NCBI GenBank assembly: GCA_025699075.1
Contig: JAILWG010000004.1
Span: 1-64,000, forward strand
DNA length: 64,000 nucleotides
DNA from: Candidatus Nitrosopumilus sp.
GTDB taxonomy: Archaea; Thermoproteota; Nitrososphaeria; Nitrososphaerales; Nitrosopumilaceae
Direction: 5' to 3'
The notes below the pieces were generated by a model. It was not told the origin of the DNA. It made no database searches and worked only from the letters and a program-made list of their open reading frames with translations. This document shows positions 16,667 through 25,457 of the stretch, in pieces (within the stretch, counting starts at the first letter, position 1; the number at the start of each line of letters is the position of its first letter). A program made the position numbers and the translations under genes.

Positions 16667-18748
16667 TTAATTAAGCAATGTCACCTTACTGCCTTGCTCG
16701 GTTGATTCAAATCTGTAAATTTGTTCGACTGTTGAATCTTCAAAGATTTCAGCATCGTGTGTGATTATTATAAATTGCATTGGTGTATCTGAATTTGAAA
16801 TGTTTGATAATTGAGATAGTACTCCTACTAGTGACTTTTTTCTCTCAGAATCAAGATGAGTTGTAGGCTCATCAAGAATCATTAAGTTGAGATTTGATGC
16901 TCCAAGTAGACTGGCCATACCTAATCTTAAAGCCAATGCTACGCTGACTTTTTCCCCACCACTTAGGGATTCCAAATCCAATTCTTCTGTTTTTGAATTA
17001 CAAATTATTGAAATGTCTCTGGCTTTTTCTGTAAGCTGGATTCTCTGAATTTTTGTGTTAAGCAAAGCAAGATACTCCGACGCTTTGGCTGAAATTGCAT
17101 TTAATGCCCATGATCTTAAACTTGTAGCAACAGGCCCATCTCTACTGAAAATATTATTTTGAATATCATCAAGATTTATGACATATTCTTTAACAATAGT
17201 TAATTCTGAAATTGCATTTTCAATAATTTTGATTTGTTCGTTACCTTTGGATATTTTTTCTGAAATTGCTCCTATTTGTTGATCAATTTCTGACAGTTCT
17301 GTCTGTTTTTGATTGACTGTTTTCTTTAGATCTAAAAATTCTTGCTCGTCAAATCCTTTTGTCTCTGATTCTAATTTTGAAATGTGTTCAAAAATTACTT
17401 TTGCGTGAGAATCTATCTGTGATATCTCAAGTAAATTGACATTGCTGATTGTAGGAATTTTCTCTATGTTTTGTTTTTTGATTTTTACATATTCTTCAAT
17501 TTTGCTCAATTCTTCTTTTGAATTAACAGAGTGTGCTCTAAGTGTAGCTTCGGCGTCTCTTGCAGATTGTAGTTTTACAGTAAATTCTTTTCTTTTTTCA
17601 TTGTACATTTGTTGTTCTTTTTCTTTTGAAGCAATTTGCTCTTGCAGAGACTCCAATTCTTCTTTGAGATGCTCTTCTTGAAATAATGGATTCAGTTTTT
17701 CTACATTTGAATCGCACACTGGACATTTGTTATCTTTTAACTGGAGTTTTGATGCCAGAATTCTTTTTTCTTTAAGTGATGCTGTTTGATTTTTCATTTC
17801 TTGGATTTTATTTAATGTGTCTTCAACTGCTTCCTCTACTTTTTGAATCTTGGACTCTAAATTCTCCTTTAGACTCGCAGACTCAAAACATCCCTCACAA
17901 TCACGAATTTTACGCTCATTTACGCTAATTTCTCGTTGAATTTCATGAATTGCCTCCTTGGCATACTCTATGAGTTCTCTTTTTCTTGATTCTATCTGAT
18001 TAATTTTATCTATTTTTGGGGTTTCAATTTCTACTCTTTTTCTTAATTCATCTACTTCTTTTTTTAATTTTTCTTGATTTGATTGTAATTGATTTTTTCT
18101 TGGTGTGGCTTCTTCAATTTCCTTTTGATGTTTTTCTAACTCTCTTGATAAAATTTCGATATGTGTATCATCATAACCAATTTTATCTCTTATATTTTGA
18201 CGAAATTCTTTGTTAACTGTTTTCATGGATTCAGAAGCTACATCAAGCTTATCGATTCCTATTATTGCATTAAGCAATTCTTTGAATTCTTTTGGTTTTG
18301 CATTGATAATTGCATTTAGTTCTCCTTGTTGAACAATGGATGCTACTTTTAATTTCTCAAAATCAAGGCCTATCCTCTTTTCAATTTCTTCTGTCATTGA
18401 TTCCCCAAATTGTTTTCTCTCACCTGCTGCTATCTCGATTCTTTCATCTTCTATGATTTCTGAGAATTTTGCAGAAAGAGTTCCTTTACTGTCTATTTTT
18501 CTTACAGCTTCGTAATTTTTCCCATTCACTGAAAAGTTAACTTTTGCAAAACCTTGATTGGCACCACGTTTGATTAAACCCTTACTGGATTTTCTTGTAT
18601 GTTTTCCAAATAATGCAAATGTGATTGCGTCAATAATACTTGATTTTCCAGCACCGTTATGTCCTACAAAAACTGTGACCCCGTTATCAAAATCTAACTT
18701 GGTATCTGAATGTGCTAAAAAGTCTCCTAATTCAATTGATGTAATCAT
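16667..18748 (-). CDS. rad50: DNA double-strand break repair ATPase Rad50
   Basis: The 693-residue SMC-like ATPase has Walker A GHNGAGKSS (about 29-37), a long coiled coil, the zinc-hook CPVC (about 342-345), the ABC signature LSGGEKVSVALALRLGM and Walker B LMILDEPTTHLD. It forms the Mre11-Rad50 complex that tethers and processes DNA ends. It is rather short for an archaeal Rad50, implying shorter coiled-coil arms. A second CxxC pair, CEGC, lies about 60 residues before the hook. Its ATG overlaps the mre11 stop by one base (TAATG). It is the last gene of the repair operon. Confidence 0.93.
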   Translation of the reverse strand: MITSIELGDFLAHSDTKLDFDNGVTVFVGHNGAGKSSIIDAITFALFGKHTRKSSKGLIKRGANQGFAKVNFSVNGKNYEAVRKIDSKGTLSAKFSEIIEDERIEIAAGERKQFGESMTEEIEKRIGLDFEKLKVASIVQQGELNAIINAKPKEFKELLNAIIGIDKLDVASESMKTVNKEFRQNIRDKIGYDDTHIEILSRELEKHQKEIEEATPRKNQLQSNQEKLKKEVDELRKRVEIETPKIDKINQIESRKRELIEYAKEAIHEIQREISVNERKIRDCEGCFESASLKENLESKIQKVEEAVEDTLNKIQEMKNQTASLKEKRILASKLQLKDNKCPVCDSNVEKLNPLFQEEHLKEELESLQEQIASKEKEQQMYNEKRKEFTVKLQSARDAEATLRAHSVNSKEELSKIEEYVKIKKQNIEKIPTISNVNLLEISQIDSHAKVIFEHISKLESETKGFDEQEFLDLKKTVNQKQTELSEIDQQIGAISEKISKGNEQIKIIENAISELTIVKEYVINLDDIQNNIFSRDGPVATSLRSWALNAISAKASEYLALLNTKIQRIQLTEKARDISIICNSKTEELDLESLSGGEKVSVALALRLGMASLLGASNLNLMILDEPTTHLDSERKKSLVGVLSQLSNISNSDTPMQFIIITHDAEIFEDSTVEQIYRFESTEQGSKVTLLN

Positions 18749-19887
18749 TACATTTTCTCCTTTTTGAATTTCTCAAAATTTTCAATAATTATTTCTGAGG
18801 CTTCTTTAATTCCTCCTGATGATAAGACTGGAAGAAGTTCTTTGATAGCAAAACTAGCAGCTTGTTCTGAGCCTAATGCGTCTACTGATAATTTGAACAT
18901 CTCGTCGTCAATTACATTTGGTCTGTCTAAAAACACTGAAGAATCTGAAATCTGCTTTGTACTGATCCTCCAAAAACATCTCAGAACCAGAGAATTTAGT
19001 CTTGCAATTTGTGCCTGAATATGATCTGTTTCTATGTTTTCACCTTGAATTTTTATTTCAACTATTGGTTTTTTTCCATCAGTTACGATTTTTTCAGAAA
19101 TCTCATCTATTGTTTTTGATAATTCCTTGTATTCTGTTTTAAATGAAATCTGAGGTCTTGCATCCAGTTCAATCCAATTGGGAACTGCATCTTTTCCGGA
19201 AATGTCTACTTGGAAGAACCCTTTTTTTGTTTCTTTGATTCCTTCACTGGTCGTTAACTCTATGGAACCTGGGTATGCTACTGGTCCGCCTAGATGATTA
19301 AACTTCTTAATGTCTTTGTCATGAAGATGTCCCATTGCATAATATGTAAAATTTTTTGGCAGATCTGTGGATTGTAACTCTCCTGCAAATTTGTTAAATT
19401 CCGTAATTCCTTGATGAAGCACTAAAATTTTATGACCTGAATGCTCTTTAGCAGTCTTGTCAATTGCAGAAAATTTTTCTTCAAATTGTGAAATCTCTGC
19501 TTTTCTGATTTTGTCAAATCCTGCTAAAAGAATTCCTTTGTATTCAGTAGGCTTTCCTTGACCTATGTATTTTGAAAATTCTAAATTATGATATACGTAT
19601 GGAATGGGCGTAGTTCTAATTCTACTAATATCATGTTCTCCTAAAATAAAAAATGAATCAATATTATTTTGTTTTAGTCTTTTTAATCCATTGGCCATTT
19701 GAATTATAGCTGTTCCGTTGGGATTTGGAACGTGAAAAATATCTCCGGCAAAAATAACAAAATCTACATGATCTTTTATTGAAGTATCTATTGCCTGATT
19801 AAAAACATCATACACATCTTGCGCACGTTCCTCTGAACCATACTGTACTAATCCCAAATGCGTATCTGAAATATGTGAAAATAACAT
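18748..19887 (-). CDS. mre11: DNA double-strand break repair nuclease Mre11
   Basis: The 379-residue metallophosphoesterase contains the phosphodiesterase motifs HISDTHLG, FAGDIFH, ILGEHD, LVLHQG and MGHLHDKD in the right order. These coordinate two Mn ions. The C-terminal third carries the capping domain and a basic helical region likely to bind the Rad50 coiled coil. It overlaps the end of herA and the start of rad50 by single TAATG junctions, so all are translationally coupled. Confidence 0.93.
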   Translation of the reverse strand: MLFSHISDTHLGLVQYGSEERAQDVYDVFNQAIDTSIKDHVDFVIFAGDIFHVPNPNGTAIIQMANGLKRLKQNNIDSFFILGEHDISRIRTTPIPYVYHNLEFSKYIGQGKPTEYKGILLAGFDKIRKAEISQFEEKFSAIDKTAKEHSGHKILVLHQGITEFNKFAGELQSTDLPKNFTYYAMGHLHDKDIKKFNHLGGPVAYPGSIELTTSEGIKETKKGFFQVDISGKDAVPNWIELDARPQISFKTEYKELSKTIDEISEKIVTDGKKPIVEIKIQGENIETDHIQAQIARLNSLVLRCFWRISTKQISDSSVFLDRPNVIDDEMFKLSVDALGSEQAASFAIKELLPVLSSGGIKEASEIIIENFEKFKKEKM

Positions 19888-21419
19888 TAGTCTAACAACA
19901 AATCTTTCTGTACTAACCCTTGTGTTGATTCTACTGCAACCTCATTCATTTTATCTGCCTTTGCCCATGCATTTACTGCACTTTGATCTGCTCCCATAAT
20001 CTTCTCTTTCACTTCTTCCACGTGTACTAATGATGGTAGATTGGTCCATTGACCAACAAGTACTGCATCTCCAACGTTTAATGATGTCAGTTGGGCAATT
20101 AATTCACGACTGGTAGATTCCGTAGCCGAGGCTATTTGTCGCTGATCATCCTCTTGGATTATCTTCATGATTGCAAATGATCCCATCTGGCTTAGTACAT
20201 TTAGGTCCACACTACGTGGTCTTTGTGATACTACTCCTAAACCTAAACCAAACTTTCTTCCCTCTCTAGCAATTTTTGCAGCCCAATATTTTGCACTGGT
20301 GTCATGATCTTTTGGAATAAAGACGTGGGCTTCTTCTATGATTACAAAAATAGGGGAATTGAATTGATATCTTCTTTCTCTCTTGCTTTTTCCATGTCTT
20401 GCAATACTTGCATCTTTTCTATCTTTTAGTAATTGTTGCAAATAAAATGCTAATGCAACGTTAGCTTGTTTTTCTGACAATTCTGAAATGTTAAGAATAT
20501 TTGCACGCCCTTCTTTTATGAAACTGATTGGATCTCCCATCTCCGGATCCAAAATGTCTTCAAATCTTTTTTGAGATTCTTCCACAATGTCTTGAACTCT
20601 ATATGCTGAAGATCTAATCTCCTTTAGTTTATTGTCATCCGAATTTATAATGAAATCGATTTCATTTTCTAATTTTTTCCAAAACTCTTTTGCTTTTTTG
20701 ACATGTTCAGTAAATGCCATTCTTAATACTCTTTGTTGAACAGTAGCACTTTCTCTAATCTCTAACACATCTGAAAGTTGATCTGCATCTAATAATCTTG
20801 GATTTATCTTTGCATCAATTACATTAATTCGCGGAATGTTTAAGCTTGTATAATCATTATGATAATCAAAAATTATTACGGTGCCTTTTAATTTTGAAAT
20901 TTGTTTGGTGACTAGAGATACTAAATTACTTTTCCCCATTCCAGTCATTGCTAAAATTCCCAAATGTCTTGAAACTATTTTATCCAAATTCACTTTAGCA
21001 TCAATTGATTTATTGCGTAAAAGATTTCCAATGCTTACCCATCCTTCTTTTTTAGGACTGAATATCTCTTCTAGATCTTGCTTACTTGGTAAAGTAATTT
21101 CTGTGCCTGGAATAGGTGGAATTGCCGGTATGATTGATTGCCCTCTCCTTAAATTTTCTAAAAATCCTAAAATTCCAATATGTGCGGTAAATGCTTTGTC
21201 TCTTTTGTTTAATTCTGCAATTTCAGTGCTTTCTGACGCTTCATCAAAATTTTTAACATCTGTAAATGCTGCACTTGATACAGAAGATTTTTCAACCAGT
21301 CCTAAAATTTCTCCTTCATCTGAACTAATCTTAACGTATTCGCCCACTGATAATGCTCTTGAAGTAATTGCTGTAACAAATGTAGGTTTTGATTCTCCTA
21401 CTACGAATCCTAGACTCAA
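19887..21419 (-). CDS. herA: DNA double-strand break repair helicase HerA
   Basis: The 510-residue hexameric translocase of the FtsK-HerA superfamily has an N-terminal HAS-barrel domain (about 1-100), Walker A MTGMGKSNL (about 157-165), Walker B FVIIEEAHVF, and a conserved SQRPRSVD segment with the arginine finger region. It works with NurA to resect DNA ends for recombination. Its start overlaps the end of nurA by ATGA and its stop overlaps mre11 by one base, giving a tight nurA-herA-mre11-rad50 order as in other archaea. Confidence 0.93.
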   Translation of the reverse strand: MSLGFVVGESKPTFVTAITSRALSVGEYVKISSDEGEILGLVEKSSVSSAAFTDVKNFDEASESTEIAELNKRDKAFTAHIGILGFLENLRRGQSIIPAIPPIPGTEITLPSKQDLEEIFSPKKEGWVSIGNLLRNKSIDAKVNLDKIVSRHLGILAMTGMGKSNLVSLVTKQISKLKGTVIIFDYHNDYTSLNIPRINVIDAKINPRLLDADQLSDVLEIRESATVQQRVLRMAFTEHVKKAKEFWKKLENEIDFIINSDDNKLKEIRSSAYRVQDIVEESQKRFEDILDPEMGDPISFIKEGRANILNISELSEKQANVALAFYLQQLLKDRKDASIARHGKSKRERRYQFNSPIFVIIEEAHVFIPKDHDTSAKYWAAKIAREGRKFGLGLGVVSQRPRSVDLNVLSQMGSFAIMKIIQEDDQRQIASATESTSRELIAQLTSLNVGDAVLVGQWTNLPSLVHVEEVKEKIMGADQSAVNAWAKADKMNEVAVESTQGLVQKDLLLD

Positions 21420-22252
21420 CCTAATACCTCCCGTGAACCTATCTCATTACTTAATCCTAACAAACTTACCATCTTTGCAAGCTCTTTATCAGATATTTTA
21501 CAGTTATTGTGAGCAAGCTTTAGTGCATATGGATATCCTCCAACACTTGTTTTGTATAATTTGTTCATAATTGATTTGATTTCTGATTCATCATGTTGAT
21601 TGCCTAAAAGTTCTAATTTGATTATGGGTGTAGAGTCACTTAGTCTCACAAACGTAGATGAAATAATTTTATCTGAACCGTATTTTTTTTCTACAAATAT
21701 TTTACTAAATCCTGGATTGTTTGTTACGTGATTGTAATAGAAAATATCTCCTGCAAGAGAACCCAAACTTTCAAATTGTTTTTTTGTGTTTGATGTCTTT
21801 GCAATGAAAACTACATTGTCTTTCTTTTTCATTATCTTTACAATCAATGATCCTAAATTTGCTTGTCTGGTCATTAACTGAGAATGTAGGGATCCATCCA
21901 TTAAGACCATGTCTACTTCGTCTACTGTTTTTTCACATGCCTCGATCTCCATTTTGCTTGCTATGCTTGAAATATCGTCTGCTGAACCTAATCCTGATTT
22001 ATGTAAATCCACTAGAATCTCTCCATCTGATTTGATTGAAACAGCTGTTGTTGCCCACAGCTCAATTCCTTGAAATTTCGTATTGTTAAAACTGCTATCT
22101 ATGCCGGCTGTGACTACTTCCTCTTTTGTAGGCGTAAATTCTACCCAATTATCACGTGCCTTTTGTAAAATCTGCTCATATTTTGGACCTTTGAGAATTG
22201 AGAGCATTTTTTCTCTGTTGATGATTGCGTCTTTGTAGACTGTATTGAGCAC
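21416..22252 (-). CDS. nurA: DNA repair nuclease NurA
   Basis: The 278-residue protein is the first gene of the end-resection operon. It has an N-terminal helical region, then AGIDSSFNN with the first catalytic Asp, a conserved 'VLMDGSL' strand with another Asp, and a C-terminal PYALKLAHNNCKIS segment typical of archaeal NurA. It forms a dimer that docks on HerA and degrades DNA ends 5'-3'. The start codon is GTG at 22252. Position next to herA supports the assignment strongly. Confidence 0.88.
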   Translation of the reverse strand: MLNTVYKDAIINREKMLSILKGPKYEQILQKARDNWVEFTPTKEEVVTAGIDSSFNNTKFQGIELWATTAVSIKSDGEILVDLHKSGLGSADDISSIASKMEIEACEKTVDEVDMVLMDGSLHSQLMTRQANLGSLIVKIMKKKDNVVFIAKTSNTKKQFESLGSLAGDIFYYNHVTNNPGFSKIFVEKKYGSDKIISSTFVRLSDSTPIIKLELLGNQHDESEIKSIMNKLYKTSVGGYPYALKLAHNNCKISDKELAKMVSLLGLSNEIGSREVLG

Positions 22253-22325
22253 AACAATACTTTGTAGGTTTGAATAAAATCTTTAGGTTATGCTGAACTT
22301 TGACAAAGCTGATCCATAAAATCTT

Positions 22326-23312
22326 CTATCCTATTCTTCCTTTGAGAATTATTTTCTCACTAGTTCCAGACGGTGTACTGCTATCGATGTATCTAATTTC
22401 ATATTCATCACCTATGTGGATTGTTTTTCCATCTATCTCTCGAGGAATTTTGATTATGACTTCAAACGTGTTTGTATTGGGCCCTGTCTCCACAAGATAT
22501 CCTCGATTAGCATCAAATTTTGGATTGGCAAGTGTTGTTCTAATCCCATCTTCGCCACGAAACTCTAACTTACTTAGTGGAATTTTATCCTCATTTTTTG
22601 AATCTCTGTTTGCATCTGGCTCGTAGATTCTAACAGTGAATTCGTGACCGATCCTTGAACCTCCTCCAGACGTCTGTATTTTTGCAAATGTCTTAGTTAG
22701 CGGAATTGATTTAACAAGGACTCTTTTTTCTCCCGCATAATCTGATTCATCCAAATATTTTATCAAAACAATGTCATTCTGACTTAACTCCCTTCCATTG
22801 ATTGTTTCTGGCAATTCTAATTTGATGTAAAACTGCCCTGTATCAGGGCCTGTCTCAATCATGCTATTGGGGCCATCGATTGTAATCCCGTTGATTGTAA
22901 ACTCAAACAACCCTTCGGTTGAAATTACTTCCACAGCATTATGTGCAATATTCAAATCATGATCAGTAATGTAAAAATTGACAATTGACATACTTGATGC
23001 TGGAACAGTCTGTATTTCTGCTTCAGATGCTGGAACTGATTTGATCTCTTTTTGTAAATCTGAAAACTTTATTGGAATAAACAGCATCCCTGATTTTTTC
23101 ATTCTATCTGCAGTCTCTGGCCTTACACATGCTGCATTCCCATTTGTCCTGATGACTAACTCTAACCCTTCTCTACACAAAACATCTTTAGCTAAGACAC
23201 CTCTATCCATCTGCTTCTTAGGCGAATCTATCATTGCATCTGCTAAAAGCACAATTGTGAATATTGAAAATGAAAATAATACTGTAAAAATCAAACTTTG
23301 ATACCATTTCAT
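22326..23312 (-). CDS. Secreted protein with thaumarchaeal 'CREGLELV' motif and Ig-like domains
   Basis: The 328-residue protein has an N-terminal signal or anchor (about 7-27), then a short motif 'DVLCREGLELVIRTNGNAAC' followed by VRPETADRM. From general knowledge, this motif recurs in secreted thaumarchaeal proteins and its two Cys could form a disulfide. Two beta-rich modules follow, each with a 'ETGPDTGQFYIKLELP' or 'ETGPNTNTFEVIIKIP' edge, so they are probably tandem Ig-like repeats. It is likely a cell-surface structural or binding protein. The gene is monocistronic. Confidence 0.7.
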   Translation of the reverse strand: MKWYQSLIFTVLFSFSIFTIVLLADAMIDSPKKQMDRGVLAKDVLCREGLELVIRTNGNAACVRPETADRMKKSGMLFIPIKFSDLQKEIKSVPASEAEIQTVPASSMSIVNFYITDHDLNIAHNAVEVISTEGLFEFTINGITIDGPNSMIETGPDTGQFYIKLELPETINGRELSQNDIVLIKYLDESDYAGEKRVLVKSIPLTKTFAKIQTSGGGSRIGHEFTVRIYEPDANRDSKNEDKIPLSKLEFRGEDGIRTTLANPKFDANRGYLVETGPNTNTFEVIIKIPREIDGKTIHIGDEYEIRYIDSSTPSGTSEKIILKGRIG

Positions 23313-23423
23313 AATTGTTTGTTGATTTTTTATTAAAAAAGTCTTGAGGATAAATGATTCTTACAGTAATCATTCTTGAGAATTTACATTTTTCTTATAT
23401 TTGATAAAATCTATCTGTCTGTA

Positions 23424-24005
23424 ATGATTTCCTATCTGGTGCTTTTCTCCTTGCTCTTAATTGCCCCTGCATCTTCACTTGCATTTGCTGAGCACATCTT
23501 TAATCCTGATGCGCATGCACAATACCTTGATATTTCTCAACTAGAGTCAGAAAAAGTTACTTTTACATTTGATGAAAAATCTTATGATGTCTATTACGGA
23601 TATCATGGAAGTCTTGATTCCATGGGCTCATCTGATGTTTTTCCAGTTTTATCGTCAATGAATATCAACGATGAAAAAAAATCTATTGACATTGTAATGG
23701 ATAGTGTTCCTGAACAAACTGATTTTTGGGTAAGGATGCCTGATGAACTAATCTCTGCAGACAAGGAACAATTTATTGTTCTAGTGGATGGAGTGGATAC
23801 TGGATATGATTTGATGAAATTTCCAACTGATCATGTGATTGGATTTTTTATTGAAGAGGACACAAAAAATATTGAGATAATTGGATCTAGAGTCATTCCT
23901 GAATTTGGCACCTACGCTGTTTTTATTCTTGGAATTTCAATTTTTGGTTTGGTTTACTTTGCACGCAAATCTGAGATTGGTTTTACTTGGACTAGAATTA
24001 ATTAA
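23424..24005 (+). CDS. Secreted protein with PEFG-CTERM-like sorting signal
   Basis: The ATG at 23424 gives a 193-residue protein that starts directly with a signal peptide (SYLVLFSLLLIAPASSLAFA). A TTG at 23376 would add 16 residues ahead of it and is less likely. The C-terminus reads IPEFG, a hydrophobic helix and then ARKSE. This matches the PEFG-CTERM architecture, in which an archaeosortase is thought to cleave at the motif and attach the protein to a surface lipid. The central domain is beta-rich and unrecognised. Confidence 0.75.
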   Translation: MISYLVLFSLLLIAPASSLAFAEHIFNPDAHAQYLDISQLESEKVTFTFDEKSYDVYYGYHGSLDSMGSSDVFPVLSSMNINDEKKSIDIVMDSVPEQTDFWVRMPDELISADKEQFIVLVDGVDTGYDLMKFPTDHVIGFFIEEDTKNIEIIGSRVIPEFGTYAVFILGISIFGLVYFARKSEIGFTWTRIN

Positions 24006-24030
24006 GTGATAGAACTCTACAAATTCGGTA

Positions 24031-24294
24031 ATGGCAGATTATGATCCAGATGGTCGTCTTTTAATTTGTAGAGCAAAACAGTTAGACAAAATACCATCTA
24101 GATGTTATAATTGTGAAAGTGATGACCTTCAGCAGATTATGGAACATATTGATGGTGGTAGTTGGATCTGCATGAATTGCAATTTTCTAAACTCTTACGA
24201 ACCATCCTTGAGATTAACCAAGAACATGCCTTTCTCCATGATAAATTTGGGCGCAGACGAGATTGCTTTTGTTGATGGATGGGATTTTGAATGA
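24031..24294 (+). CDS. Small zinc-ribbon protein
   Basis: The 87-residue soluble protein contains RCYNCES and WICMNCNF, two C-x2-C pairs about 20 residues apart, as in a zinc ribbon. A conserved acidic C-terminus (GADEIAFVDGWDFE) follows. Its stop codon overlaps the start of the next small gene (ATGA), so the two are probably made together. The role is unknown; a protein- or RNA-contact module is likely from its size. Confidence 0.7.
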   Translation: MADYDPDGRLLICRAKQLDKIPSRCYNCESDDLQQIMEHIDGGSWICMNCNFLNSYEPSLRLTKNMPFSMINLGADEIAFVDGWDFE

Positions 24295-24431
24295 ATACTC
24301 CAAAAAAATCAAAGAAAAAAGACGGGCGAAAGCAAAAGGGAGAAAAAGCATCTGAATTAAAGCAAAGAATTCAAAAATACAAAAGTGAACAACAAAGAAA
24401 GAAAAAAGGAAAAAAGCCAAAAAAGTATTAG
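24291..24431 (+). CDS. 46-residue lysine-rich microprotein
   Basis: The frame starts at ATG 24291, overlapping the zinc-ribbon stop by ATGA, and encodes 46 residues of which roughly 40% are Lys or Arg. It has a helical middle (ASELKQRIQKYKSEQQ) and basic ends. Such a charge pattern suits nucleic-acid or ribosome binding. The overlap junction argues that it is really translated. A related Lys-rich ORF may exist at 35094-35159. Confidence 0.5.
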   Translation: MNTPKKSKKKDGRKQKGEKASELKQRIQKYKSEQQRKKKGKKPKKY

Positions 24432-24545
24432 AATTATATCTAATACACAGTAATTCCGTCTAGTTCAGGATGACTTTGGATATCCTTTGACAAATAATGT
24501 CCAATTATTTTAGATTAATTAAGTGAACTTTTCTAGAATATTTGC

Positions 24546-25364
24546 TTGAAACGAATCGGTTTGTTGGGATGCGGTGCTATGGGTACTCAAATTGCCCTTG
24601 CAATTGATTCTGGAGAAATCCCTGGAATTCTGACACATGTCTTTGATGACTCTAAAGAAAAATCTACATTGTTGGTTGAAAAACTTACAAACAAACCTGA
24701 AATTGCTGAGAATTCACACCTATTATCTTCAAATCCTTTAGACATTGTTGTTGAAGCTGCATCCCAAGATGCCGTAAGAGATGTCTCTTTGAGTATCTTG
24801 CAAAACAAGAAGGATCTTATGATAATGAGTGTTGGTGCACTACTTGATGAATCCATTTATGATATTTTATCTGATGCGTGCAAAGATTTCAAAAAAACAA
24901 TCTATCTTCCATCTGGTGCAATTGCAGGTTTAGATGGAATTAAATCTGTTAAAGATGAGCTTGAGTCTGTTACTATAACTACTACAAAACATCCTCGTTC
25001 ATTAAAGGGTGCAAAGTTTTTTGAAACATCCGATGTAAATCTAGATGAAATTAACTCATCCACTGTAATTTTTGAAGGCACTGCAAAAGAAGCAGTGTCG
25101 CTGTTTCCTGCAAACATCAATGTAGCAGCATTGCTTTCTTTGACTGGAATTGGAAGTGAAAAAACTGGTGTAAAAATAGTTGCAGATCCTAACACTGACA
25201 AAAATACTCATCATATTGAGGCTTCAGGAAAATTCGGAAAGATGACTTTCACCATTGAGAATTATCCTGATGAAAACAATCCTAAAACCAGCAGGTTGGC
25301 AATTTTGTCTGCAATTGAAACATTGAAAAAATACTGTTCAAATGATATTCAAATTGGTACGTAA
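24546..25364 (+). CDS. nadX: L-aspartate dehydrogenase (NAD synthesis)
   Basis: The 272-residue protein starts at TTG and has the Rossmann motif LLGCGAMGT (6-14), a 'VVEAASQDAV' strand, 'LPSGAIAGLDGIKS' and a 'ANINVAALLSLTGIG' segment. These are hallmarks of NadX-type aspartate dehydrogenases. The family oxidises aspartate to iminoaspartate, the substrate of NadA. It is followed at once by nadA on the same strand, which fixes the pathway. A short palindrome lies between the two genes. Confidence 0.88.
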   Translation: MKRIGLLGCGAMGTQIALAIDSGEIPGILTHVFDDSKEKSTLLVEKLTNKPEIAENSHLLSSNPLDIVVEAASQDAVRDVSLSILQNKKDLMIMSVGALLDESIYDILSDACKDFKKTIYLPSGAIAGLDGIKSVKDELESVTITTTKHPRSLKGAKFFETSDVNLDEINSSTVIFEGTAKEAVSLFPANINVAALLSLTGIGSEKTGVKIVADPNTDKNTHHIEASGKFGKMTFTIENYPDENNPKTSRLAILSAIETLKKYCSNDIQIGT

Positions 25365-25366
25365 TA

Positions 25367-25381
25367 TGGCAATAATTGCCA
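25367..25381. promoter_or_regulatory. Perfect palindrome between nadX and nadA
   Basis: TGGCAATAATTGCCA is a perfect inverted repeat with a 3-nt centre. It begins two bases after the nadX stop and ends about 77 nt before the nadA ATG. A TTTAAAT box for nadA lies about 30 nt before that ATG. The site could bind a dimeric regulator of the NAD genes, or form a small hairpin in a joint mRNA. Confidence 0.35.
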
Positions 25382-25457
25382 CATTTGCCCATATTTCAGA
25401 GAATTCTGGACTATTTCCCATTCTTTAAATCCCAACCAATTCAATTTTCTGTGGTTT

